Below, in pieces: positions 1 through 6,608 of a stretch of DNA of 11,377 nucleotides (its first letter is position 1; each line of letters begins with the position of its first letter). The notes under the pieces are model-generated. The model searched no databases and was not told the origin of the DNA. It saw only the letters and a list, made by a program, of their open reading frames with translations. The position numbers and the translations under genes are program-made. The stretch is taken from NCBI GenBank assembly GCA_046073825.1, contig JBJTMY010000019.1:1-11377 (forward strand). The letters are read 5' to 3'. Source of the DNA: CAINEC01 sp046073825 (GTDB taxonomy: Bacteria; Bacteroidota; Bacteroidia; AKYH767-A; OLB10).

Positions 1-350
1 AAAGTTATTTTGATGAAGTTGTTGCTGAGTATGTTGAACGCCGCGATTTAGTAGTAGCTGCCTTAAATTCGATGGAAGGTGTGCTGTGTCCTAAGCCAAG
101 TGGTGCTTTTTATTGTATGGCGCAGTTGCCGGTTGATGATGCCGATAAGTTTTGCCAATGGTTATTAGAAGATTTTTCTCACGATGGTTCAACGGTGATG
201 TTAGCTCCTGCCAGTGGGTTTTATTCTGACCCTGCACTCGGAAAGCATCAAGTACGAATCGCTTATGTGCTAAATAAGAATTCATTGCAAAAGGCCATGG
301 AATGTTTGTCTGCGGCTTTAAAGCAATATCCAGGTAGAACAATATCCTAA
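1..350 (+). CDS. PLP-dependent class I/II aminotransferase, C-terminal end (5' partial)
   Basis: Only the last 115 codons are visible. The frame is open from base 3, with no start codon needed inside the window, and ends at TAA 348-350. The protein would be a fold-type I pyridoxal-phosphate enzyme that moves an amino group between an amino acid and a 2-oxo acid in the cytoplasm. The support is the small-domain signature: a PKPSGAFY segment, then an APASGFY segment, then VRIAYVL. The arginine of VRIAYVL (codon 255-257) is at the place of the family's substrate alpha-carboxylate-binding arginine. The PLP lysine lies upstream of the window. The tail resembles aspartate aminotransferase-like proteins of Flavobacteriia, but substrate cannot be fixed from the C-terminus alone. 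An ATG at base 72 is internal, because homologous sequence runs through it. The gene is followed by 128 bases before the next gene, with no convincing terminator. Confidence 0.9.
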   Translation, partial: SYFDEVVAEYVERRDLVVAALNSMEGVLCPKPSGAFYCMAQLPVDDADKFCQWLLEDFSHDGSTVMLAPASGFYSDPALGKHQVRIAYVLNKNSLQKAMECLSAALKQYPGRTIS

Positions 351-447
351 GTCGCCCGACAAATGGCGGTTTAATGCGCAAATTCTTTTTAAAACTGATT
401 TGTTAATATTTTCAATGTCGGCTGGTTTTTAAGATTACTTCAACTGA

Positions 448-455
448 TAGATTTG
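448..455 (+). promoter_or_regulatory. Candidate -7 promoter element for the GT2/sigma operon
   Basis: TAGATTTG matches the Bacteroidota -7 consensus TAnnTTTG and would give a 5' leader of about 20 nt before the ATG at 479. No TTG-type -33 element is visible at the expected distance; the region there is only T-rich (426-430). The call rests on one half of the promoter. Confidence 0.35.
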
Positions 456-478
456 TATAATTAAGTAAATGCAAATCA

Positions 479-1609
479 ATGTTGGTATTTGGGAATAGCG
501 TAGTTGCGAATTGTTTATTAGTTTCTTTAGCAGTTGTTACAGTTATTCAGCTGTATTATATTCTATTTCAGTTTTCTGGAGTTGGGTTTAGAAAAAGAAC
601 TACTCTGATTTCAGACAAATTGGAGCCTGTATCTGTAATTATATGTGCTCGTAATGAGCTGAAAAACTTACGTCAGTTTTTACCTGGAATTTTAAGTCAG
701 GATTACCCACAATTCCAGGTTGTAGTGGTGAATGATTGCAGTTGGGATGAGTCTTCCAAATATTTAGAAGAAATGGAAGATGCTCATTTTAATTTAAAGG
801 TAATAACTATCAATGAGCAGGAGAAATACCAGCATGGAAAAAAATTCGCATTGACATTGGGAATTAAAGGAGCTGCTTTCGATCGTTTGATTTTTACTGA
901 CGCAGATTGTTACCCATCCTCTAATCAATGGTTAAAGCAAATGGTGGCTACTTTTTCAGTAGATAAGGAAATTGTAATTGGCTATGGTGCTTATCAAAAA
1001 AATAGTGGATTTTTAAATAAGTGGATACGATTTGATACTGCTCAAAACGGATTACTTTTTTTAAGTAGAGCCATGAAAGGGAAGGCATATATGGGAGTGG
1101 GACGAAATTTAGGATACTTAAAATCGTTGTTTTTTAGAAATAAAGGATTTGCTTCCCATAATCACTTATTATCAGGAGACGATGATTTATTTGTCAATGA
1201 AACAGCGACAACTAGAAATGTGGGCGTATGCCTATCAGAGCAAGCTTTTACAATATCAAAACCTAAAGAAACTTTTAAAGATTGGCTACGCCAAAAACGC
1301 AGGCACATGTCATCGGGGAAATATTATAAATCAGGAGATAAAAGCCTAATTGGAATATATTTTTTTACGCACACCTTATTCTTTTCAATATTTATTGTTT
1401 CTATTGTTTTGAAAACACATTGGGAGATTGCCGTTGCATTATTATCAACTAGGCTAATCGCTCAAATTATTGTATATTGGACAGGATTTAAAAAGCTTGG
1501 AGAAAAAGACCTAATCATCTTACTCCCTGTGTTCGACTTAATCGCTGCAATTATTTATCCGCTGTTAGCCATAACAAACCCTTTCATTAAAATACGAGTA
1601 TGGAAATAA
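479..1609 (+). CDS. Membrane-anchored family 2 glycosyltransferase
   Basis: A 376-residue protein that looks like a processive-type GT2 (GT-A fold) enzyme anchored in the inner membrane, transferring a sugar from a nucleotide sugar on the cytoplasmic side. A hydrophobic segment at about residues 8-30 is followed by the typical opening strand VSVIICARNE (51-60). The nucleotide-sugar region has VVVVNDCS (81-88), and DAD at 141-143 is the likely metal-binding DxD motif. An acidic GDDD stretch (233-236) fits the catalytic base region. QKRRH (272-276) resembles the QxxRW motif with Trp replaced. After it come three or so membrane segments between about 290 and 370. The start at 479 is the only one that keeps the N-terminal membrane helix. 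The sigma factor gene follows after 22 bases, so the two are probably cotranscribed. Donor and acceptor sugars cannot be told from sequence. Confidence 0.85.
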   Translation: MLVFGNSVVANCLLVSLAVVTVIQLYYILFQFSGVGFRKRTTLISDKLEPVSVIICARNELKNLRQFLPGILSQDYPQFQVVVVNDCSWDESSKYLEEMEDAHFNLKVITINEQEKYQHGKKFALTLGIKGAAFDRLIFTDADCYPSSNQWLKQMVATFSVDKEIVIGYGAYQKNSGFLNKWIRFDTAQNGLLFLSRAMKGKAYMGVGRNLGYLKSLFFRNKGFASHNHLLSGDDDLFVNETATTRNVGVCLSEQAFTISKPKETFKDWLRQKRRHMSSGKYYKSGDKSLIGIYFFTHTLFFSIFIVSIVLKTHWEIAVALLSTRLIAQIIVYWTGFKKLGEKDLIILLPVFDLIAAIIYPLLAITNPFIKIRVWK

Positions 1610-1631
1610 CAGCATCACCCAAACCCTAACT

Positions 1632-2279
1632 ATGGAAAAGCCAAAACCACAGCTTCAAATTACGGAGGAGGAAATTCAACACCTCTCGGATAAAGCAATA
1701 AAAGATTTTAAGTTGGTTCGAAAGGCCGTCGATGAAGGCGACCAAAAAGCCTATGCTGAATTAATGGCAAGATATAAGGATTCCATATATTATATGCTTT
1801 TAAAAATGGTAAATAATCGCGATGATGCGGAAGATTTAACCATTGAAGCTTTTGGAAAAGCATTCAGAAATATCAAGCAATACACCCCCGATTATGCATT
1901 CAGTACTTGGTTGTTTAAAATTGCAACAAATAACTGTATCGATTTTATCCGCAAAAAGCGGAAGATGCTTTTGAGTATTGATCGTGGATTTGAAAACGAA
2001 GATGGTCAAGAAATGTCATTTGAAATTAAGTCAGACGGACCGACACCAGACGATGTTTTAGTGAAAAAGCAAAAAGTCATGATGATGAAAGAGGTAGTTG
2101 ATAAATTGAAGCCTCGTTATAAAAAGCTAGTAGAATTGCGATATTATCAAGAGTTATCGTATGAAGAAATTGCGGAAGAACTTGATTTGCCATTAGGAAC
2201 CGTAAAGGCGCAATTGTTTAGAGCACGAGAGTTTCTGTATCAGATTATTAAAAGCACAGATTACACCGCACACGATTGA
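1632..2279 (+). CDS. ECF-type sigma-70 family RNA polymerase sigma factor
   Basis: A 215-residue group 4 sigma factor that would direct RNA polymerase to a specific promoter set. Region 2 lies at about residues 42-110: a DDAEDLTIEAFGKAF stretch (64-78) is the core-binding helix, and AFSTWLFKIATNNCIDFIRKK (89-109) is the -10 recognition part. A charged linker (about 111-150) follows. Region 4 covers about 155-207, with the helix-turn-helix around ELSYEEIAEELDLPLGTVKA (174-193). There is no extra C-terminal domain and no anti-sigma gene next door. The upstream neighbour is the GT2 gene 22 bases away, and an intrinsic terminator begins 19 bases after the stop, so the pair forms a closed transcription unit. 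The target regulon is not visible. It resembles the SigW-like ECF factors common in Flavobacteriia; the family call is firm, the regulon unknown. Confidence 0.93.
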   Translation: MEKPKPQLQITEEEIQHLSDKAIKDFKLVRKAVDEGDQKAYAELMARYKDSIYYMLLKMVNNRDDAEDLTIEAFGKAFRNIKQYTPDYAFSTWLFKIATNNCIDFIRKKRKMLLSIDRGFENEDGQEMSFEIKSDGPTPDDVLVKKQKVMMMKEVVDKLKPRYKKLVELRYYQELSYEEIAEELDLPLGTVKAQLFRAREFLYQIIKSTDYTAHD

Positions 2280-2298
2280 GTCAATTAATAATAGGTTT

Positions 2299-2327
2299 AA
2301 GGGGACGAAAGTCCCCTTTGTTTTTTC
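2299..2327 (+). terminator. Intrinsic terminator after the sigma factor gene
   Basis: AAGGGGAC (2299-2306) pairs perfectly with GTCCCCTT (2311-2318) around a GAAA tetraloop, giving an 8-bp stem with six G-C or C-G pairs. It is followed by TGTTTTTTC. It lies 19 bases past the sigma stop codon and only 15 bases before the rsmG start, so it separates the two units. Confidence 0.9.
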
Positions 2328-2330
2328 ATT

Positions 2331-2338
2331 TACTTTTG
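2331..2338 (+). promoter_or_regulatory. Candidate -7 promoter element for rsmG, nearly leaderless
   Basis: TACTTTTG matches TAnnTTTG exactly and ends only 4 bases before the ATG at 2343, so transcription would start at or within a few bases of the start codon. No clear TTG is present at the -33 position, which falls in the loop and 3' arm of the upstream terminator. The -7 match and its placement are seen; leaderless transcription is inferred. Confidence 0.5.
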
Positions 2339-2342
2339 TAGT

Positions 2343-2984
2343 ATGAATGATGGTGTAAATAGTTTAGTTAAATACTTTCCTCAATTAACCGAATCGCAGT
2401 TGCAGCTTTTCTCTCAACATGAAATTCTATTTAAAGAATGGAACGAAAAGGTGAATCTTGTTTCTCGAAAGGATATAGAACATCTTGCTATAAAACATAT
2501 TTTACATTCTTTATCAATTGCAAAATACATTCGTTTTGATGATGGAGCTCGTGTTTTAGATATAGGTACAGGAGGAGGCTTCCCAGGCATTCCTTTGGCA
2601 ATATTTTATCCGAATGTGCAGTTTACATTGGTCGATTCAATTGAAAAAAAAATAAAGGTCGTGGAAGATATTGTGCAAAGGTTAAAATTGACAAACGTAA
2701 AGGTGATTAGGGCGCGCGTTGAAGATTTAAAACAAGATTTTGATTACGTAGTAAGTCGTGCGGTAGCCCCTATGCCTGAATTGGTACAATGGAGTAAAGC
2801 AAATTGTAAAATGGGGCAAGTAGGAAGTTTGCCAAATGGTTGGGTAGTATTAAAGGGGGGGGATTTAAAAGAAGAGTTGCAGCCGTATAAAAAAGTAGTC
2901 GAAGTCCAATCTATTTTCAAGTATTTTCCTATTGAATTCTTCGAAACCAAGTCGATTGTGTACATTCCACGGCAATCTATTTAA
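2343..2984 (+). CDS. rsmG: 16S rRNA (guanine-N7) methyltransferase RsmG
   Basis: A 213-residue cytoplasmic SAM-dependent methyltransferase. In the family it methylates N7 of G527 (E. coli numbering) in 16S rRNA, near the streptomycin site. The N-terminal region has the family patterns WNEKVNLVSRKD (33-44) and HILHSL (52-57). SAM motif I is VLDIGTGGGFPG (71-82), followed by the acidic strand end VDSIEKK (97-103) and SRAVAP (138-143). The later LKGGDL segment (170-175) is encoded across a run of eight G at 2855-2862, but the frame stays consistent with the family on both sides, so I see no frameshift. Length is close to the usual 205-215 residues. The gene stands alone between a terminator upstream and the rpmH promoter downstream. 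The start codon has no Shine-Dalgarno sequence. Confidence 0.96.
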   Translation: MNDGVNSLVKYFPQLTESQLQLFSQHEILFKEWNEKVNLVSRKDIEHLAIKHILHSLSIAKYIRFDDGARVLDIGTGGGFPGIPLAIFYPNVQFTLVDSIEKKIKVVEDIVQRLKLTNVKVIRARVEDLKQDFDYVVSRAVAPMPELVQWSKANCKMGQVGSLPNGWVVLKGGDLKEELQPYKKVVEVQSIFKYFPIEFFETKSIVYIPRQSI

Positions 2985-3062
2985 CCAATTATTGCTGATT
3001 TTTAATTGTTTAGAGCCGAATTGAGAAGAAGAGAAAAATATTTACAAAAAATGAGAATCTGT

Positions 3063-3092
3063 TTTGAACCTTTAATAATTTTATTATCTTTG
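3063..3092 (+). promoter_or_regulatory. Promoter for rpmH (-33 TTTG and -7 TATCTTTG)
   Basis: TTTG at 3063-3066 and TATCTTTG at 3085-3092 are separated by 18 bases, a full match to the two-part Bacteroidota sigma-A promoter (TTTG, spacer of about 17-23, TAnnTTTG). The start point would be near 3098, giving a leader of about 25 nt before the rpmH ATG at 3123. This is the best promoter match in the window, which fits a highly expressed ribosomal protein gene. Confidence 0.75.
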
Positions 3093-3122
3093 CCATCCCA
3101 ATAAGAATAACAAAGTATTGTC

Positions 3123-3281
3123 ATGAAAAGGACCTTTCAACCTTCTTTACGTAAGCGTAGAAATAAACATGGATTTAAAAAGCGTATGAGTACGGCAAAT
3201 GGTCGTAGAGTATTAGCAGCTCGTCGTAAAAAAGGACGTCATAAATTGACGGTTTCTGACGAACGTTCATGGAGAAAATAA
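3123..3281 (+). CDS. rpmH: 50S ribosomal protein L34
   Basis: A 52-residue, very basic protein of the large ribosomal subunit. It starts MKRTFQPSLRKRRNKHGF and continues with RMSTANGRRVLAARRKKGR, which is the classic L34 pattern (KRTxQPS, RKRxxxHGFxxRMxTxxGRxVLxxRRxKGR). A short tail of about 12 residues ending in SWRK extends beyond the core of shorter L34 proteins, a common state in Bacteroidota. The ATG is fixed by the universal MKRT start. The gene has its own promoter and its own strong terminator, so it is probably monocistronic. It is not next to rnpA, yidC or dnaA as in many other phyla; its neighbours here are rsmG and carB. Confidence 0.98.
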   Translation: MKRTFQPSLRKRRNKHGFKKRMSTANGRRVLAARRKKGRHKLTVSDERSWRK

Positions 3282-3305
3282 TAATCGGTTATCTCAACTG
3301 ATTTC

Positions 3306-3342
3306 AAACGGGCACCTTGTAAAAGGTGCCCGTTTTATTTTT
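3306..3342 (+). terminator. Strong intrinsic terminator after rpmH
   Basis: A 13-bp perfect stem (3306-3318 with 3323-3335; AAACGGGCACCTT on the left arm) closes on a GTAA tetraloop and is followed by TATTTTT. It begins 24 bases after the rpmH stop. The loop, like that of the terminator at 2299-2327, is of the GNRA type. Confidence 0.93.
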
Positions 3343-3363
3343 CAACATCTACCATTCGATTTT

Positions 3364-3381
3364 TACTTTTGCTTACTTTCG
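3364..3381 (+). promoter_or_regulatory. Candidate tandem -7 elements for carB
   Basis: TACTTTTG (3364-3371) matches TAnnTTTG exactly, and TACTTTCG (3374-3381), one mismatch away, repeats it ten bases, about one helical turn, downstream. Neither has a clear TTG at the -33 distance. Start points near 3377 or 3387 would give carB a leader of about 90-100 nt, far longer than the other leaders inferred here. Confidence 0.4.
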
Positions 3382-3396
3382 CTCAACAATTAAATT

Positions 3397-3501
3397 ATGC
3401 AGCTATCGGTCAATTTCAAATTATTTGAAGAAGCATCGGTAGCTATTTTTATATCCGTTCATCTAAATTCTTTCCAAAATGCCCCGCGACTATTCTATTA
3501 A
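3397..3501 (+). other. Possible 34-codon upstream ORF in the carB leader
   Basis: An ATG at 3397 opens a 34-codon frame that begins MQLSVNFKLFEEAS and stops at TAA 3499-3501, overlapping the first 23 bases of carB in another frame. It lies downstream of the candidate carB promoter, so it would be on the carB mRNA. I recognise no family, and the peptide has no run of one regulatory amino acid. An AT-rich 100-base stretch can hold such a frame by chance. If translated, it could couple or limit initiation at carB. Confidence 0.15.
3401..3450 (+). promoter_or_regulatory. Foldable leader of carB, attenuator-like hairpin followed by a T run
   Basis: AGCTATCG (3401-3408) can pair with CGGTAGCT (3437-3444) as RNA, all eight pairs with one G-U. 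Inside the loop, TTCAAA (3415-3420) pairs perfectly with TTTGAA (3424-3429) around TTA. The outer stem is followed by ATTTTT (3445-3450), which is terminator-like in position but weak in strength. The sequence shows the complementarity; a regulatory role in pyrimidine or arginine control of carB is inference. Confidence 0.3.
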
Positions 3502-6295
3502 ATCGGTCTTAATTATTGGTAGTGGTCCAATTATCATTGGACAAGCTTGTGAATTTGATTACTCTGGGAGTCAAGCAGCCCGTTCGTTGAAAGAAGAGGG
3601 AATTGAAGTGGTTTTGATCAACTCCAATCCTGCTACTATTATGACGGATAAAGTGACTGCCGACCATATTTATTTAAAACCACTTAACCGTAAGTCAATA
3701 GCCGAAATTTTAACTAAGCATAAAATAGATGCTGTGTTACCTACAATGGGTGGTCAAACCGCTCTAAATCTTGCCATCGATTGTCAGAAGGCTGGTCTTT
3801 GGGAAAAACATAATGTGAAAATTATCGGAGTTGACATAGATGCAATTCATACAACCGAAGATCGCGAGTTGTTCCGTTTAAAAATGTTGGAGTTAGGCGC
3901 AGGTGTTTGTAAGGGCAGAACAGCAACCTCGTTTTTAGAAGGTAAAGAAATAGCGCAAGAAATAGGATTCCCATTGGTGATTCGACCTTCATTTACATTA
4001 GGAGGAACCGGGGGGGGATTTGTACATACACAAGAGGAATTTGATAATGCATTGAACTTTGGCTTACATGCATCTCCTGTTCATGAGGTATTAGTTGAAC
4101 AGAGTATCATGGGCTGGAAAGAGTATGAGTTAGAACTTTTGCGTGATAATAATGGTAATGTAATTATTATTTGCTCGATTGAGAATTTCGATCCTATGGG
4201 CATTCATACGGGCGATTCAATTACCGTAGCTCCCGCAATGACATTGAGTGATCGTACTTACCAAAAAATGCGTGACCTTGCTATCAAATGTATGAATGGC
4301 ATCGGACAGTTTGCTGGTGGTTGTAATATTCAGTTCTCAGTAAATCCAGACAACGAAGATGAAATCATTGTCATAGAAATTAATCCTCGTGTTTCTCGTT
4401 CATCAGCACTAGCATCAAAAGCAACAGGCTATCCAATTGCAAAAATTGCTGCTAAACTCGCTATCGGATATAATCTTGATGAATTAAAAAATCAAATTAC
4501 AAAAAGTACTTCTGCATTTTTTGAACCTACTATCGATTATGTGATTGTAAAAGTACCACGTTGGAATTTTGATAAGTTCAAAGGTGCTGATCGTCATTTA
4601 GGACTTCAAATGAAATCGGTTGGTGAAGCAATGGGAATCGGACGTTCATTTCAAGAGGCCCTTCAAAAAGCTTGTCAGTCTTTAGAGATAAAACGCAATG
4701 GATTAGGTGCTGATGGTAAAGAACTAAAAAATCAAGAACAGATACTAGATAGTTTAAAGAATCCAGGTTGGAATCGTTTGTTTCATATTTATGATGCATT
4801 TAAATTAGGAATTCCGTTCAAGACAATTCAAAAATTAACAAAAATTGACGCTTGGTTTTTAAATCAAATTGAAGAACTTGTAGAGCTTGAAAAAGAAGTT
4901 CAAAGGTATTCATTGGATACAATTCCATTTGAATTAATGTTAGAGGCAAAGCAGAAAGGATATGCCGATCGACAAATTGCCCATTTACTACGTTGTTTGG
5001 AAAGTCAAGTTTATACTAAGCGTAAAGACTTAAACATAAATCGAGTTTATAAATTGGTTGATACTTGCGCTGCTGAATTTGCAGCGAGCACACCTTATTA
5101 CTATTCTACATTTGAATCTGAAAACGAGTCTAATACCACCGAAAAAAAGAAAGTTATTATTCTAGGGTCTGGGCCTAATCGCATCGGACAAGGAATTGAA
5201 TTTGATTATAGCTGTGTGCATGGAGTGTTGGCGGCTAAGGAATGTGGTTATGAAACAATCATGATTAATTGTAATCCGGAAACCGTTTCGACTGATTTTG
5301 ATATTGCTGACAAATTATATTTTGAGCCGGTTTTCTGGGAGCATATCTATGATATCATTCAGCATGAAAAGCCAGAAGGAGTGATTGTGCAGTTAGGTGG
5401 CCAAACGGCTTTAAAGCTCGCAGAGAAATTAAACAAATACGGAATTAAAATTATCGGAACAAGTTATGAATCACTCGATTTAGCGGAAGACAGAGGACGA
5501 TTCTCCACTTTATTACGTGATTTAAATATCCCTTATCCCAAATTTGGTGTTATTGAAGATGCAGATCAAGCAGTTGGAATTTCAAGAGAACTAGGTTTTC
5601 CTTTACTTGTACGTCCAAGTTATGTATTAGGAGGTCAGAGCATGAAGATTGTTATTAATGAGCAAGAATTGGAAACCCATGTGGTGAATATTTTAAAAGA
5701 TATTCCAGATAATAAAGTTCTAGTAGATCATTTCCTTGAAAGAGCGATTGAAGCCGAGGCAGATGCTATTTGTGATGGGGAAGATGTTTATATTATCGGT
5801 ATTATGGAGCACATTGAACCGGCTGGAATTCATAGCGGCGATAGTAATGCAGTATTACCTCCTTTCGATTTAAGTGAGGATGTAATTAAGCAGATTGAAG
5901 AACATACAAAGTCGATTGCAAAGGCTATGCAAGTGAAAGGTTTAATCAATATTCAATTTGCTATCAAAAATGAAATCGTTTATGTTATCGAAGCTAATCC
6001 AAGAGCATCGAGAACAGTTCCTTTTATTGCAAAAGCTTATGACGAACCTTACGTAAATTATGCTACGAAGGTAATGTTGGGAGCTAAAAAAGTGAAGGAT
6101 ATTTCATTTAATCCCAAGCAGGAAGGATATGCAATTAAAGTTCCCGTGTTTTCATTCGAGAAATTTAGAGATGTAAATAAAGAATTAGGGCCTGAAATGA
6201 AATCAACCGGGGAGGCAATTTATTTCATTGATGATTTACAAGATGAGTTTTTTCAAAAGGTGTATTCAGAAAGAAATCTTTATTTGTCGCGATAA
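3479..6295 (+). CDS. carB: Carbamoyl-phosphate synthase large subunit lacking the allosteric domain
   Basis: The synthetase subunit that makes carbamoyl phosphate from bicarbonate, ammonia (from the CarA glutaminase) and two ATP, feeding pyrimidine and arginine synthesis in the cytoplasm. The protein has 938 residues. The first half opens with IGSGPIIIGQACEFDYSG and contains the ATP-grasp loop GGTGGGF, ENFDPMGIHTGDSI and NPRVSRSSALASKATG. The middle oligomerisation region ends near VDTCAAEF (about 527-534). The second half starts near residue 557 with LGSGPNRIGQGIEFDYS and has NCNPETVSTD, RPSYVLGGQSM and NPRASRTVPF. It ends about 25 residues after GPEMKSTGEA, so the MGS-like domain of about 130 residues that binds UMP, IMP and ornithine in E. 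coli CarB (1073 aa) is absent. The end is a normal stop with no remnant in the next 300 bases. I recall shortened CarB as usual in Flavobacteriia. carA is not in the window. Confidence 0.97.
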   Translation: MPRDYSIKSVLIIGSGPIIIGQACEFDYSGSQAARSLKEEGIEVVLINSNPATIMTDKVTADHIYLKPLNRKSIAEILTKHKIDAVLPTMGGQTALNLAIDCQKAGLWEKHNVKIIGVDIDAIHTTEDRELFRLKMLELGAGVCKGRTATSFLEGKEIAQEIGFPLVIRPSFTLGGTGGGFVHTQEEFDNALNFGLHASPVHEVLVEQSIMGWKEYELELLRDNNGNVIIICSIENFDPMGIHTGDSITVAPAMTLSDRTYQKMRDLAIKCMNGIGQFAGGCNIQFSVNPDNEDEIIVIEINPRVSRSSALASKATGYPIAKIAAKLAIGYNLDELKNQITKSTSAFFEPTIDYVIVKVPRWNFDKFKGADRHLGLQMKSVGEAMGIGRSFQEALQKACQSLEIKRNGLGADGKELKNQEQILDSLKNPGWNRLFHIYDAFKLGIPFKTIQKLTKIDAWFLNQIEELVELEKEVQRYSLDTIPFELMLEAKQKGYADRQIAHLLRCLESQVYTKRKDLNINRVYKLVDTCAAEFAASTPYYYSTFESENESNTTEKKKVIILGSGPNRIGQGIEFDYSCVHGVLAAKECGYETIMINCNPETVSTDFDIADKLYFEPVFWEHIYDIIQHEKPEGVIVQLGGQTALKLAEKLNKYGIKIIGTSYESLDLAEDRGRFSTLLRDLNIPYPKFGVIEDADQAVGISRELGFPLLVRPSYVLGGQSMKIVINEQELETHVVNILKDIPDNKVLVDHFLERAIEAEADAICDGEDVYIIGIMEHIEPAGIHSGDSNAVLPPFDLSEDVIKQIEEHTKSIAKAMQVKGLINIQFAIKNEIVYVIEANPRASRTVPFIAKAYDEPYVNYATKVMLGAKKVKDISFNPKQEGYAIKVPVFSFEKFRDVNKELGPEMKSTGEAIYFIDDLQDEFFQKVYSERNLYLSR

Positions 6296-6311
6296 ATTTT
6301 AAAGGCTTGTT

Positions 6312-6569
6312 ATGTCTGATTTTATTTTAGTATTGTTTGCAATTTTTATTGTTTTTGGTGTATTTCGACGCTATTTATTCTTTTTGGTAATGAATGCTGT
6401 ATCGAAAAAATTGTTCAAGGAAATGCAAAAGCAACAAGGCCATCCTTATGCACATAACCGAAATCAAGAAGGGAAGGTGAAGGTGGATGTGTCGAGCAGG
6501 AAGCAATCAACGCGCATTCATCATGATAACGATGGTGAATACGTCGATTACGAAGAAATTAAAGATTGA
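6312..6569 (+). CDS. Small DUF4834-like membrane protein
   Basis: An 85-residue protein of unknown function. Residues about 3-29 form one hydrophobic segment (FILVLFAIFIVFGVFRRYLF), so it is probably a single-pass inner-membrane protein with a basic cytoplasmic tail. The middle is rich in Lys, Gln and His, and the C-terminus ends EYVDYEEIKD. The combination of an N-terminal membrane helix and a terminal GEYVDYEEI motif matches what I know of the Bacteroidota family DUF4834; this is recognition by eye, not a profile hit. It begins 16 bases after carB and is likely cotranscribed with it. No catalytic motif is visible. A weak terminator-like hairpin follows 8 bases after the stop. Confidence 0.75.
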   Translation: MSDFILVLFAIFIVFGVFRRYLFFLVMNAVSKKLFKEMQKQQGHPYAHNRNQEGKVKVDVSSRKQSTRIHHDNDGEYVDYEEIKD

Positions 6570-6577
6570 TTGAAGAA

Positions 6578-6608
6578 AATCATTAACAGAAATTAGTGAT
6601 TATTTTTT
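6578..6608 (+). terminator. Weak AT-rich terminator-like hairpin after the DUF4834 gene
   Basis: AATCATTAA (6578-6586) pairs with TTAGTGATT (6593-6601) as a 9-bp stem with one G-U pair around a CAGAAA loop, and is followed by A and six T (6603-6608). Position and T run fit an intrinsic terminator, but only one pair is G-C, so it may be leaky or fortuitous. Confidence 0.4.

Noticed and set aside
351..371. CGCC/GGCG hairpin after the aminotransferase gene as a terminator
   Set aside because: Only four canonical pairs (353-356 with 365-368) plus two possible G-U pairs, and the nearest T run is about 15 bases further on.
91..381. Open frame on the minus strand opposite the aminotransferase
   Set aside because: It mirrors the well-conserved coding frame on the + strand and has no recognisable motif. 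The minus-strand frames at 2744-2965, 4578-4799, 7788-8036 and 8920-9174 were dropped for the same reason.
469..498. Ten-codon ATG frame overlapping the GT2 start
   Set aside because: Too short and too A/T-rich to tell from chance; no structure or repeat supports a leader peptide.
1149..1349. Second + strand frame nested in the GT2 gene
   Set aside because: It lies wholly inside the GT2 coding frame, which has GT2 motifs through this region; the nested product has no family pattern.
2986..3009. CAATTA...TAATTG inverted repeat after rsmG as a terminator
   Set aside because: Six mostly A-T pairs around an 11-base loop with no T run after it; expected by chance in this composition.
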